From Myxococcales bacterium (lineage in GTDB: Bacteria > Myxococcota > UBA796 > SXON01), in contig SHYX01000001.1 of the NCBI GenBank assembly GCA_009692585.1, forward strand, positions 164,749-228,748: 64,000 bases of DNA. Reading direction: 5' to 3'. The notes below the pieces were generated by a model that saw only the letters and a list, made by a program, of their open reading frames with translations, searched no databases and had not been told where the DNA came from. Numbering within the stretch: the stretch's first letter is position 1; every line of letters begins with the position of its first letter. The translations under genes were made by a program, and so were the position numbers. Below are positions 17,063 through 26,595 of this stretch, in pieces.

Positions 17063-18169
17063 ATGAACAGCGCCCCCGTCCGCGACCTCCTCCCCGATCA
17101 CGCCAGCCACGCCGACGAGCGCGGCATCCCCATCGATCGGGTCGGGATCAAGGGGCTGCGCTGGCCGATCACCGTCTGGGACCGGGCCAATCAGGCCCAG
17201 TCGGTGGTGGCCGAGATCGACGCCACGGTGAGCCTGCCGGCCGACGTCAAGGGCACGCACATGTCGCGCTTCGTGGAGGTGCTCAACTCCGTCCGCGGGG
17301 AGCTGTCGCTGCACACGCTTCCCGACCTGTGCGCGCAGATCCAGCGGCGTCTCCATGCCCACGCGGTGCAGCTCGACGTACGTTTCCCCTACTTCATGGA
17401 GCGGCGGGCGCCCGTCAGCGGGGTTTCTTCGCTCATGGACTACGGCGCCGCCTTCCACGCCAGGCGCGAAGGGGAGTCCTTCGACTTCGTGTTGGAGGTG
17501 CGGGTTCCGGTCACGACCTTGTGCCCGTGCAGTCGCGCCGTCAGCGAGCGGGGCGCGCACAACCAGCGCTCGTGGGTGGACGTGTGGTTGCGGAGCGACG
17601 AGTTCTTGTGGATCGAGGACGTCGTCGAGGCGGTGGAGGGGTGCGCCTCCTCGCCGCTGTACTCGTTGCTCAAGCGGGAGGACGAGAAGTTCGTGACCGA
17701 AGCCGCGTACGACCGGCCGCGGTTCGTGGAGGACCTGATTCGCGAGGTCACGGGCTCGCTGCGGGACCGGGCCACCTGGCTGCGCGTGAGCGTCGAGAAC
17801 CTGGAGAGCATCCACAATCACAGCGCCTGGGCCACGCTGGAGTGGCCGGCGAGCACCCCAGTGGTCACGATGATGCGCCCCGCGGCTCCGGCCGAGGCCC
17901 TCGGGTTCGGTCCGTGGATCACCGAGCGTCGGGCCGCCTTCCATCTGTCGCAAGCGCAGCTCGCCCGTCGCGTGGGCATCAGCCCGTCGTTGCTCAGCAA
18001 GGTCGAGAGCGGCGAGCGGGTGTTGGCCGCCGAACGTTTTGGCGCCTTGGCGGAGGCGTTCGGCGAGACCGAGGCGCGGGTGGCGCTGCGCGCCGGGATG
18101 GTGCCTCAGGCGCTGCTCCGCCGCATCCAGGGCGACCCGGAAGGGTTTTTGAAGTGGGCGGGGGCCTGA
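17063..18169 (+). CDS. folE2: GTP cyclohydrolase IB (FolE2) fused to XRE-type HTH domain
   Basis: The protein has 368 residues, starting at ATG 17063. Residues 1-275 are FolE2 (GTP to 7,8-dihydroneopterin triphosphate, first step to folate and queuosine): VGIKGLRWPITV, SLPADVKGTHMSRFVEVL, the active-site stretch TLCPCSRAVSERGAHNQRS with Cys154/Cys156, and ENLESIHNHSAWA. After FolE2 should end, residues about 280-345 form a helix-turn-helix: LSQAQLARRVGISPSLLSKV, then ESGERVLAAERF, typical of Cro/C1 (XRE) proteins. The reading frame is continuous, so the HTH is part of the same polypeptide. QueD, which uses the FolE2 product, is encoded at 50725. Confidence 0.9.
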   Translation: MNSAPVRDLLPDHASHADERGIPIDRVGIKGLRWPITVWDRANQAQSVVAEIDATVSLPADVKGTHMSRFVEVLNSVRGELSLHTLPDLCAQIQRRLHAHAVQLDVRFPYFMERRAPVSGVSSLMDYGAAFHARREGESFDFVLEVRVPVTTLCPCSRAVSERGAHNQRSWVDVWLRSDEFLWIEDVVEAVEGCASSPLYSLLKREDEKFVTEAAYDRPRFVEDLIREVTGSLRDRATWLRVSVENLESIHNHSAWATLEWPASTPVVTMMRPAAPAEALGFGPWITERRAAFHLSQAQLARRVGISPSLLSKVESGERVLAAERFGALAEAFGETEARVALRAGMVPQALLRRIQGDPEGFLKWAGA

Positions 18170-18209
18170 ACCCGTCGTTTCATGGCTCAATGAGCCTGCG
18201 TCGCGACGG

Positions 18210-18432
18210 CATGGATGACTATCATGGTGCGGGGGAAGACGCTCGCCGCGTCCTCCCCCTACCGCGCCACCAACTCGGGTCTGACCTCCGGCCTCCAAGC
18301 TGCGCTTTCTGGCCTCCGGCGCCCGCCGCGTTGATAACGCGGCGGGACGCGGCGCTCTCCCGCTCACCGCAGTCCCCCATGCCGCGCGGGCGCTTCATGC
18401 ATCTGGGAGCCGACCCGCGGGCGCCATGGCGA
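18210..18432 (-). repeat. Dispersed modular repeat, full inverted copy
   Basis: Read on the plus strand: ATGGATGACTATCATGGTGC, the hairpin GGGGGAAGACGCTCGCCGCG with CCTCCCCC, then CCTCCGGCCTCCAAGCTGCG, a palindromic core (CCCGCCGCGTTGATAACGCGGCGGG) and the M3 block (CACCGCAGTCCCCCATGCCG, TGGGAGCCGACCCGCGGGCG). This is the reverse complement of the 10893-11112 arrangement. It fills the gap between folE2 and yaeQ. Confidence 0.8.
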
Positions 18433-18433
18433 A

Positions 18434-18976
18434 CTAACCCGGCAGCGAACGCCGAATCGGCGTGGTGGTGAACGCCTCCCCGCCGAGGTCGACGTACACC
18501 TCGCCCTCGGTCACCGAGACCGCCATGGTGTTGCGACGGGCGAGCTTGGCGACCAGGGCATCGATGAAGCGGCGTTCGAAGGCGACGATCGACACCCGCT
18601 CGGGCGCGTGGACGCGCTGCCCGGCGAGGCCACGAAGGTAGATGTCCACGTCTTTGTGGCAGTAGACGACCACCCGCTCGCAGGCCTTGCTGGCCTTGTG
18701 GAGCCGCGCGGCGTCGGGCGTGCCGACCTCGATCCACGCGCGGAGCCGTCCGGTCAGGTCTCGGATCCACATGGCTGGCTCGTCGGTCGCAAAGAGCCCT
18801 TGGCTGAACGCCAGTCCCTCTTCGTATTGCAGCGCAAAGGCCAGCACCCGGGTGATCATGAACGCATCGCTCTCCGAGGGGTGGCGGGCGACCTTGAGCG
18901 GCAGCGCTTCGTACACCCCGCGATCGACGTCGGAGAGCGAGACGTCGAAGACGTGTTGGGTTGCGGTCTGCGCCAT
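18434..18976 (-). CDS. yaeQ: YaeQ family protein
   Basis: This 180-residue protein starts at ATG 18974-18976. The sequence follows YaeQ along its length: an opening beta-strand, ALPLKVARHPSESDAFMITR, VLAFALQYEEGLAFSQGL, DEPAMWIRDLTGRLRAWIEV and GTPDAARLHKAS. YaeQ has a PD-(D/E)xK nuclease-like fold, but its cellular role is unclear. The length equals that of E. coli YaeQ. The start codons of this gene and the divergent halogenase are separated by only 22 bases. Confidence 0.9.
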   Translation of the reverse strand: MAQTATQHVFDVSLSDVDRGVYEALPLKVARHPSESDAFMITRVLAFALQYEEGLAFSQGLFATDEPAMWIRDLTGRLRAWIEVGTPDAARLHKASKACERVVVYCHKDVDIYLRGLAGQRVHAPERVSIVAFERRFIDALVAKLARRNTMAVSVTEGEVYVDLGGEAFTTTPIRRSLPG

Positions 18977-18998
18977 CCGAGCGGATAACAGCCTCGCG

Positions 18999-20555
18999 AT
19001 GAGCTCTGCACTGGCGGACTGGCCGGAGGGGGGCGCCCACAAGGCGCTCCGCAACATCGTGATCGTCGGCGGGGGAACCGCGGGGTGGATGACGGCGCTG
19101 CTGGCGCGGCAGTTCCTTCCCGGCGCGCGCGTGACGGTGGTGGAGAGCCCGGAGATCGGCATCCTCGGGGTCGGCGAGGGCACCACGCCCCATTTCGTCA
19201 CCCAGTTCCTCGACCTGGTAGACATACCCGTGTCGCGACTTGTCTGCGAGGTGGGCGCCACCATCAAGAACTGCTTCAAGCACACCAATTGGAATGGCGA
19301 TGGCGCCGCGTATTACCACCCTTTCGGCGACAGCGTCACGCCGTCTCCCGACATCGCGCTGTTGCACCCCTCCGGCCCCTGGGACGAAGCCTCCATCGTG
19401 TTTCCCGGACGCGCGTGCGAGCGCAATCGGGTGGTCCTGGAGCGCCTTCCCGCGGCGACGATCGACCCGTTCGCCGACCCCATGACCCAACTGCATGCGC
19501 ACGGGAGCTACGCCCTGCACTTCGACGCCGCGAAGCTGGCGGTGCTGCTCGCGACGATCGGCGTGGACCGGGGAATCATCCGCATCGGCGCGGCCGTCAC
19601 TGGCTTTGCCCAGGACGACGTCGGGCGGGTGGTGTCGATCCGCTTGGCCGACGGCCGCGCCGTGCCCAGCGACCTCGTCTTCGACTGCACGGGGTTCGCA
19701 CGCCTCATCATCGGCAAGCTCCACCAGACGCCCTGGCACGACATCTCGGCGAGCCTCCCGTGTAACCGCGCGCTCCCCTTCTTCGTCGACAACCCCGGCC
19801 CCACCCCCGCGTACAGCGAGAGCATCGCGATGCGCCACGGTTGGCTCTGGGTGATCCCGGTTCGGGGTCGGCTCGGCTGCGGCTACGTCTATGACACCCA
19901 CTTCGTGGACGACGACACCGCGCGGGCCGAGCTCCGTGAGCGTTTCGGAGCATCGTTGTCCCTGCCGCGGACGATCGACTTCTCGGCCGGATGGACCACC
20001 CGGCCGTGGGTACACAATTGCGTGGCCATCGGTGTCTCAGCCGGATTCCTGGAGCCACTGGAGGCCACCTCGATCTGGACCAGCGTCCTGGCGCTCAACG
20101 AGTTCTTTCGGGCCGCATTGCCGATCGGCGACGAGGCGGCGCGCGAGCGCTTCAACAACTGGTTCACCGTCCTTCACCAGCGCGCCGCGGACTTCGTCTA
20201 CCTGCACTACCTCGGCCGCCGTCACGACACCCCCTTCTGGAAGACGTTCCGCGCGCGCACAATCATGCCGGAGGGCGTTCGGCTGGCGCTCGGCGGCAAT
20301 GGGGTGCGCGGCTGGTTCGGTGACGAACACGCCCGCGCCGGCAACCCGCTTCCCTTCCCCTGGACGTCTTGGATCCACATCGCGCGCGGGACCGAGAACC
20401 TCGATCGCGGCGCGCTCGCCCGGTGCTGGGACTACTACCGGTTGTGGGAAGAGCACCCCGAGCGCATCGAAGCCCATCGCGCCCATATCGACGCGGTGGT
20501 GGACCGCTGTCTCGATCACGACGAGTGCCTGCGCCTGTTGTCCGGCGGGATGTAG
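18999..20555 (+). CDS. Flavin-dependent (tryptophan-type) halogenase
   Basis: The protein has 518 residues, starting at ATG 18999. FAD-binding GGGTAGWM lies near the N-terminus, followed by GILGVGEGTTPHF. Lys90 in EVGATIKNCFKHTNW occupies the place of the catalytic Lys of PrnA/RebH. HGWLWVIPV is the WxWxIP motif that blocks monooxygenase activity. GFLEPLEATSI contains the catalytic Glu and substrate-loop region. These residues fit an active FADH2-dependent halogenase that oxidises halide to hypohalous acid. The substrate is not known, and no NRPS/PKS or flavin reductase lies nearby. It is convergent with a class II DAHP synthase 12 bases away. Confidence 0.9.
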   Translation: MSSALADWPEGGAHKALRNIVIVGGGTAGWMTALLARQFLPGARVTVVESPEIGILGVGEGTTPHFVTQFLDLVDIPVSRLVCEVGATIKNCFKHTNWNGDGAAYYHPFGDSVTPSPDIALLHPSGPWDEASIVFPGRACERNRVVLERLPAATIDPFADPMTQLHAHGSYALHFDAAKLAVLLATIGVDRGIIRIGAAVTGFAQDDVGRVVSIRLADGRAVPSDLVFDCTGFARLIIGKLHQTPWHDISASLPCNRALPFFVDNPGPTPAYSESIAMRHGWLWVIPVRGRLGCGYVYDTHFVDDDTARAELRERFGASLSLPRTIDFSAGWTTRPWVHNCVAIGVSAGFLEPLEATSIWTSVLALNEFFRAALPIGDEAARERFNNWFTVLHQRAADFVYLHYLGRRHDTPFWKTFRARTIMPEGVRLALGGNGVRGWFGDEHARAGNPLPFPWTSWIHIARGTENLDRGALARCWDYYRLWEEHPERIEAHRAHIDAVVDRCLDHDECLRLLSGGM

Positions 20556-20567
20556 GCCCCCGGCGAG

Positions 20568-21941
<1,374 letters not shown>

Positions 21942-22333
21942 TGCCGGTCACCTCGCGCGCCGTCGCGAGGCCGACCTCACCCCGCACCGGTCACCGACCG
22001 TTCATGGGCGTTCGCCGCTTGCGTGCCGCCGCGCCGGGGCCGCGGCCGAAAAACCCGACCGCCCCCGCTGGCACCGCGGTCGGCTCGGGCCACTGCGACG
22101 TCCATTCCCGGACGCGCCCCCACCCGGAGTCCCCATGATCGCCATCGTCATCGTCTTCGACGGCAAGGCGTACGTGATGTACTTCGAGACGCCGCGGACC
22201 ACCGCGATCGGCCGGGGCACCTCGAGTTATGGGCGCACCTGGGTGCACCTTGCACCTGGGCTTCACGACGCAGGTCGCGCGAGTCACGACTGCGACGATC
22301 GCGGGGTGGGTGGGGGTTGTGGAGTACAGCCGG
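21942..22333. other. Intergenic stretch without a convincing gene
   Basis: This 392-base gap lies upstream of the DAHP synthase and downstream of the YfhO-like gene. A short plus-strand frame from ATG 22135 begins MIAIVIVFDGKAYVMYFETP and looks protein-like for about 40 codons, then runs antisense into the neighbouring gene. It may be a small gene or a remnant. Promoter elements for the DAHP synthase are presumably near 21950-22050, but none stands out. Confidence 0.3.
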
Positions 22334-24673
22334 CTACGCCCTGCTCCATCCCGCCGGACGCAACCGCGACACGGACGCGACCAGCACCGACGACAGGGCC
22401 ACGACCGCGACCACGAGGAGCCCCCACAGCCACCGGGGCTGGTAGACCAACCGAACGATGTGCTCCCCAGGCGGCAAGGTCACGGCTCGATAGATCAGGT
22501 CCGCCCTCTCGATCGGCACCCGCACCCCATCGACGGTGGCGGTCCAACCCGGGTACCAGGTGTCGCCCAGGACCAGGGTGCCAGGGCCGGCCGCCGCGAT
22601 GGTGACGTCGGTGTCGGTGTAGGCGGTGATCTCCGCCTCGGCGAACGCGCCCCCCCCACACCCGGTGCCCGCGCCCTCGACGACGACGGTGCGACGGGGG
22701 TCCTCCGCCAAGGTCGCCGCGAGGGCCGCCTCGGGGGTGGCCACCCCGAGCACACAGGGCACCACACGCGCCCGGGGAAGCGCGTCCGGATCCTCGAACA
22801 GGTTGTACCGACCCCGGACGCGCGGCACGAGTCCAGGCACGTCGTGTACCGACACGATCCACCGCAAAGACAGCCGCCGCCCGAGCGCCGCGTGCTCCAG
22901 CCACCGCTCCACCTTCCGGATTCCCCGGTCCCCGACATCGAGGCCCGCGGCCGCGAGCAGCGCATCATTCCTCATCAACAGGAGAGGCGAAGGCAGGATC
23001 ACGTCGTTGGTGCCGAGCGGCAGACCCAGGCTGGCACTCAACAGCTCGTCGTCGAGCGCGGCGTGGACGCGCCGATCGAGAACCGAGAGCCGCCACCCTC
23101 CTGGCTCGGTCATCGCGGGAGCCAGCCAGGGCGGCGCCCGGCCGACGTCGGCAGCGGGCACGGTCGGGTGATAATCGCGCCCGAAGGCCAGTAGATCGAG
23201 CGCCACCAACGCGACGAGCACGCGAGGTCGCCGGAGTGCTGCGGCTGTGACCACCAAGAGCAGCACCGGCACCCAGAGCCGCGGCGAGCCCGGCGCGGTC
23301 GAGCGGCCGAGATCGGCGAGAATGTGCTCGACCTTCGCGGGGATTCGGGCGGGATCCTCCGGATCGGGCGCCGGGAGTGCCGCCGCAGCAAGCCCGGTGA
23401 GCGGGGGCGGCGGCGGCTTCGCGGCCTGCGCGGCGAAATACCCGACCAGGAGCGCCCGCAGCTCACCCGCCCGCGTCGTGAGTCCAAGATGTCCTACTCC
23501 CGTCGTGAGCGTAAAGAGAACCACCACCCAGAGGATGCGGCGCTGGATGACGCCCGGCCGCGCCGCCCCGCGCAGGGTGTCCAGCCCCTGCGCAGCGAGG
23601 ACCGCCAGCGCCATCACCGCGCCGATCGCGAACCGGGCCGGGAATCGGAACCCCCCGAAGCCGGGAAGGTGGCGCACCAGGGCCCAGAGGGGCCCGCCCA
23701 ACATCAAGAGCAACGACAACAGGAGCACTCCGGTCCAGAACCGGCTGCGGCGCAGGCCCAGCGCGGCCAGGACGAGGACCGGGCCTCCGACGTAGACGCA
23801 CATCTCCCAACTGCTGACGCCCGCCCCCCAATAGCTGGCGCCGCGATGGCTGTAGGTGTCGATGACGTCGGCCGGCCGATCGAATCCGAATGCGTACGGA
23901 AGCGCGAAGCCCACCCACTCCTGCAGCGGCATGGCGCCGATGGTGGCGAAGGCCGCGGTGGCGCCGCCATCCCGCGTCGAGTGCCGGACCAACTCCCAGG
24001 TCGCGGCAAGCTGCGGCGCGGCGATGACCACGCCAAGGCAAGCGCTGCCCACCCACCGGCGGCGCCCGGTGCGCTCCACCGTCGCGACCGCGTGCGCGAG
24101 GATGAGCAGTCCTGAAAACGCGGCCGCCTGTGGATGCCCCGCCAGACCGAGCATGCCCACGCTCAGCGCCAGCAGCCAACCGCGGCGGGTCGCGGTGGCC
24201 AGTAGCGCCCACCCCACCCACGCGATTCCGTTCTGCATGCCGAGGTACAGAGCATGCGACACGAAAAAGCCGCTGTAGCCCCAGACCAGGCCGCCGAGTA
24301 CCGGCGCGGCACCCCGCAGCCCACTGGCGCGCAAGAACGCCCACAGGCCCATGGCCGCCAGCACGTGGTGACCGAGCACACTCCAGTTGAGCGCCAGCCC
24401 GTCCGGCAGAAGCACGAACAGGAGCATGGTCGGCGGGTACAGGAAGCCGCCTTCGCCCTCGGCCAGCAGCGGAAAGCCGTTTCCAGCCCCGCTGGCCCAC
24501 AGCGGCAGTTCGCCAAGCGCCCACCTGGCGGCAGCCCACGACCGCCACGGGAGGTGATGGTGGCGGAAGTCGTGGTACCCGAAGACCCCTTCGCCCACCG
24601 CGGCGCTGGGCGCCAACACCACCGCGAGGACCAGGTACAGGGCCAGCACCCCCAACCACTCACGACGATTCAT
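22334..24673 (-). CDS. YfhO-like polytopic membrane protein (GT-C type)
   Basis: The protein has 779 residues, starting at ATG 24671-24673. About 12 N-terminal transmembrane helices are followed by a soluble beta-rich domain and a final helix. The segment GDTWYPGWTATVDGVRVP followed by LPPGEHIVRLVY is the typical C-terminal signature of YfhO-family proteins, which are GT-C-fold membrane glycosyltransferases or their relatives. FGYHDFRHHHLPWR near helix 1 places acidic and His residues in the expected extracytoplasmic loop. The start overlaps the stop of the preceding phosphatase-like gene (ATGA), so the three genes form an operon, probably for envelope polymer modification. Confidence 0.8.
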   Translation of the reverse strand: MNRREWLGVLALYLVLAVVLAPSAAVGEGVFGYHDFRHHHLPWRSWAAARWALGELPLWASGAGNGFPLLAEGEGGFLYPPTMLLFVLLPDGLALNWSVLGHHVLAAMGLWAFLRASGLRGAAPVLGGLVWGYSGFFVSHALYLGMQNGIAWVGWALLATATRRGWLLALSVGMLGLAGHPQAAAFSGLLILAHAVATVERTGRRRWVGSACLGVVIAAPQLAATWELVRHSTRDGGATAAFATIGAMPLQEWVGFALPYAFGFDRPADVIDTYSHRGASYWGAGVSSWEMCVYVGGPVLVLAALGLRRSRFWTGVLLLSLLLMLGGPLWALVRHLPGFGGFRFPARFAIGAVMALAVLAAQGLDTLRGAARPGVIQRRILWVVVLFTLTTGVGHLGLTTRAGELRALLVGYFAAQAAKPPPPPLTGLAAAALPAPDPEDPARIPAKVEHILADLGRSTAPGSPRLWVPVLLLVVTAAALRRPRVLVALVALDLLAFGRDYHPTVPAADVGRAPPWLAPAMTEPGGWRLSVLDRRVHAALDDELLSASLGLPLGTNDVILPSPLLLMRNDALLAAAGLDVGDRGIRKVERWLEHAALGRRLSLRWIVSVHDVPGLVPRVRGRYNLFEDPDALPRARVVPCVLGVATPEAALAATLAEDPRRTVVVEGAGTGCGGGAFAEAEITAYTDTDVTIAAAGPGTLVLGDTWYPGWTATVDGVRVPIERADLIYRAVTLPPGEHIVRLVYQPRWLWGLLVVAVVALSSVLVASVSRLRPAGWSRA

Positions 24674-26595
24674 GGTCTGACCGTCGGGTCCTGGTAGCCG
24701 AGCGCGTCGAGCAGGAGGCTGGTGTCGTCCGTCGGGAGCCCCGCCTCACGATCGATGTGGCGCCGGAGCAGCTCGACGCCGGCGCGACCGTTGGCGACGG
24801 CGGATGGCTGGGACGCGACGAGGTTGTCGGCCTCGAACGGATCCGTGCTCAGGTCGTACAGCTCCTCCGTTCCGCCGTCGGTCTGGATGTACTTGACCCC
24901 CGCCGGAGCGCGCACCCCGTAGAGCCAGGCCGTGTCCGAACGACCAAAGAGCAAGAGCGGCTCGGGTCTCAACTCGCTCCCGCGCAGCCGATGCTGCAAC
25001 GCCACCGACCCGGTGCCCGATAACTTCGGCACACCAGCGGCATCGCAGAGGGTGTTGGCGACGTCCAGGACGCTGACCTGCTCGGCGACCCGCACGCCGG
25101 GCTCCCCCACCGGCGTGCTGTGCCACAGCAGGAGCGGAACGCGCAAGACCTCGTCATACAGTCCGTGGTGGTTGAAGTGGATGCCGTGCTCCCCGAGGCT
25201 CTCCCCGTGGTCCGCCACCGCGAGCACCGCGGCCTCGTCGAGGCGTCCCGCCGCGCGCAGACCGTCGAGGAGCGCGCCCACCTGCGCGTCGGCGTAACGC
25301 ACATCGTTCGCGTATTGGCCACGCAGGGCCTCGATTTCAGCGGGGGTGTAGGCGTACCCCGGCTCCTGTGCGAGGATGGCGGCGTGGTTCAGGCCAGCGC
25401 TCCCCGGCGCTTCGTAGGGTGCGTGAGGATCGAAGAGGTGCACCCACAGAAAAATCGGCACGTCCGCCGGAACGGTCGCCACCCAGTCCAACGCACGCGC
25501 GACCGTCCGATCCCCGCGCCGTTCCAACAGCCGCGGCCAGTCGGCCGGATTCCCGTAGCGCAACAGGAGCCGCAGCCCGAGCCACCCAACGCGAAACTCT
25601 GCCACGCCCCGCAACACCGGCGCGAAGTCGTCATCGTAGACCTCGAAGCCCTGGTCCAGCCCGCCGCTGGAGTCGACGGCGAAACTCGACACGAAGGCTG
25701 CGGTGCGCCATCCCGACAGCCGAATCTGCTCCGTCGCCGTCAGCTCCGACGCGGCGAGGACGCGGCCGTTCTGGATGACCTTGGTCTCGCTGGGGTGGCG
25801 GCCGGTGAACATACTCGCATGCGACGGAGCCGTCTCCGGCACCGGCGTGACCGCGAGGTCGAAGATCGCCCCCTCCCGGCCCAGGCGATCGAGGTTGGGC
25901 GTCGCGACCGTATCGGCTGCGGTGAGGGGAGAGGGCGGCGAGCCCTCTCCCCCCGTTACGTGATACACGCTCAGGTGATCGCGCCGAAGGGTGTCGAGGG
26001 TCACCAGGATGACGTTGGTCGAGTGGGGCGGCGCGACCAACGCCAGCGGCTCCCGCCGCTGGGGGACCACGGCGCTCGCCGCGCCGAGCGCAAACACGAC
26101 GATCACCCCCGGAAGGCGGAAGCCGACCCGCGGCACCAGACCGATCATCTCGCGGCGATAGGCGTAGCCGGCCACCAGGAAGCCGAAGAGCCCCACGCTG
26201 ACGGACACCACCGACAGGCCGAAGACGAACTTCCACTCCTCCCGTCGCGCGAGTTCGCCGATCATCGGCAACAGGAAGAACGCGCCCAACGCCGACCAGC
26301 CGACCCCGAAGCCTCGTCGGTAACGACGCCATAGCGGCTGCCACGAAGGGGTGAGCCAGGCGGCCGCACCCCCCACCAACCCGGCGGCAAACGCGACCGT
26401 GGCGTCGGCCAGTGCGGCCGTCAGTGTCAACTGGGCCCGCTCCCAGGCGGTGAGCCACAGCGCGGACCGCGTCGCCACGACCAGTCCCTCGAATCCGCCG
26501 AGCATCGCGCCCGCCACGGCGACCTGCGTGGCAATCCGCAGGGGCATGCGCCCCTCCGAGACGGGCGCCAGCTCGGGCCGATCGTCGTCCGTCAC
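24670..26595 (-). CDS. Membrane-anchored alkaline-phosphatase/sulfatase-superfamily enzyme
   Basis: The protein has 641 residues: GTG start, four or five N-terminal helices, then a periplasmic sulfatase-fold domain. NVILVTLDTLRRDHLSVY supplies the first metal-binding Asp residues, VAVADHGESLGEHG the distal Asp-His, and PETAPSHASMFTGRHP the nucleophile region. That position is Thr255, not the Cys/Ser of formylglycine sulfatases, so it may be a phosphotransferase or phosphatase like LtaS/EptA rather than a sulfatase. Residues about 210-226 (HVTGGEGSPPSPLTA) are encoded by a dispersed repeat inserted in frame. Start and stop overlap both neighbours. Confidence 0.8.
   Translation of the reverse strand: MTDDDRPELAPVSEGRMPLRIATQVAVAGAMLGGFEGLVVATRSALWLTAWERAQLTLTAALADATVAFAAGLVGGAAAWLTPSWQPLWRRYRRGFGVGWSALGAFFLLPMIGELARREEWKFVFGLSVVSVSVGLFGFLVAGYAYRREMIGLVPRVGFRLPGVIVVFALGAASAVVPQRREPLALVAPPHSTNVILVTLDTLRRDHLSVYHVTGGEGSPPSPLTAADTVATPNLDRLGREGAIFDLAVTPVPETAPSHASMFTGRHPSETKVIQNGRVLAASELTATEQIRLSGWRTAAFVSSFAVDSSGGLDQGFEVYDDDFAPVLRGVAEFRVGWLGLRLLLRYGNPADWPRLLERRGDRTVARALDWVATVPADVPIFLWVHLFDPHAPYEAPGSAGLNHAAILAQEPGYAYTPAEIEALRGQYANDVRYADAQVGALLDGLRAAGRLDEAAVLAVADHGESLGEHGIHFNHHGLYDEVLRVPLLLWHSTPVGEPGVRVAEQVSVLDVANTLCDAAGVPKLSGTGSVALQHRLRGSELRPEPLLLFGRSDTAWLYGVRAPAGVKYIQTDGGTEELYDLSTDPFEADNLVASQPSAVANGRAGVELLRRHIDREAGLPTDDTSLLLDALGYQDPTVRP
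25919..25967 (+). repeat. Dispersed repeat M1 hairpin inserted inside a coding sequence
   Basis: On the gene's strand the bases read TATCACGTAACGGGGGGAGA, GGGCTCGCCGCCCTCTCCCC and TCACCGC. The intergenic copy at 28545-28600 reads TATCATGCGACAGGGGGAGA, GGGCTCGCCGCCCTCTCCCC and CTACGGC. The match runs over about 45 bases, and the copy keeps the frame of the surrounding gene. The encoded loop sits between the first metal-binding strand and the TPNLDRLG helix, where superfamily members usually have only a few residues. Confidence 0.85.

Noticed and set aside
16301..18367. 688-codon minus-strand open frame
   Set aside because: It is antisense to folE2-HTH. FolE2 conservation on the plus strand decides.
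22135..22605. Small plus-strand ORF starting MIAIVIVFDG
   Set aside because: Only the first 40 codons look protein-like; the rest is antisense to the YfhO-like gene. Kept as a note, not called as a gene.
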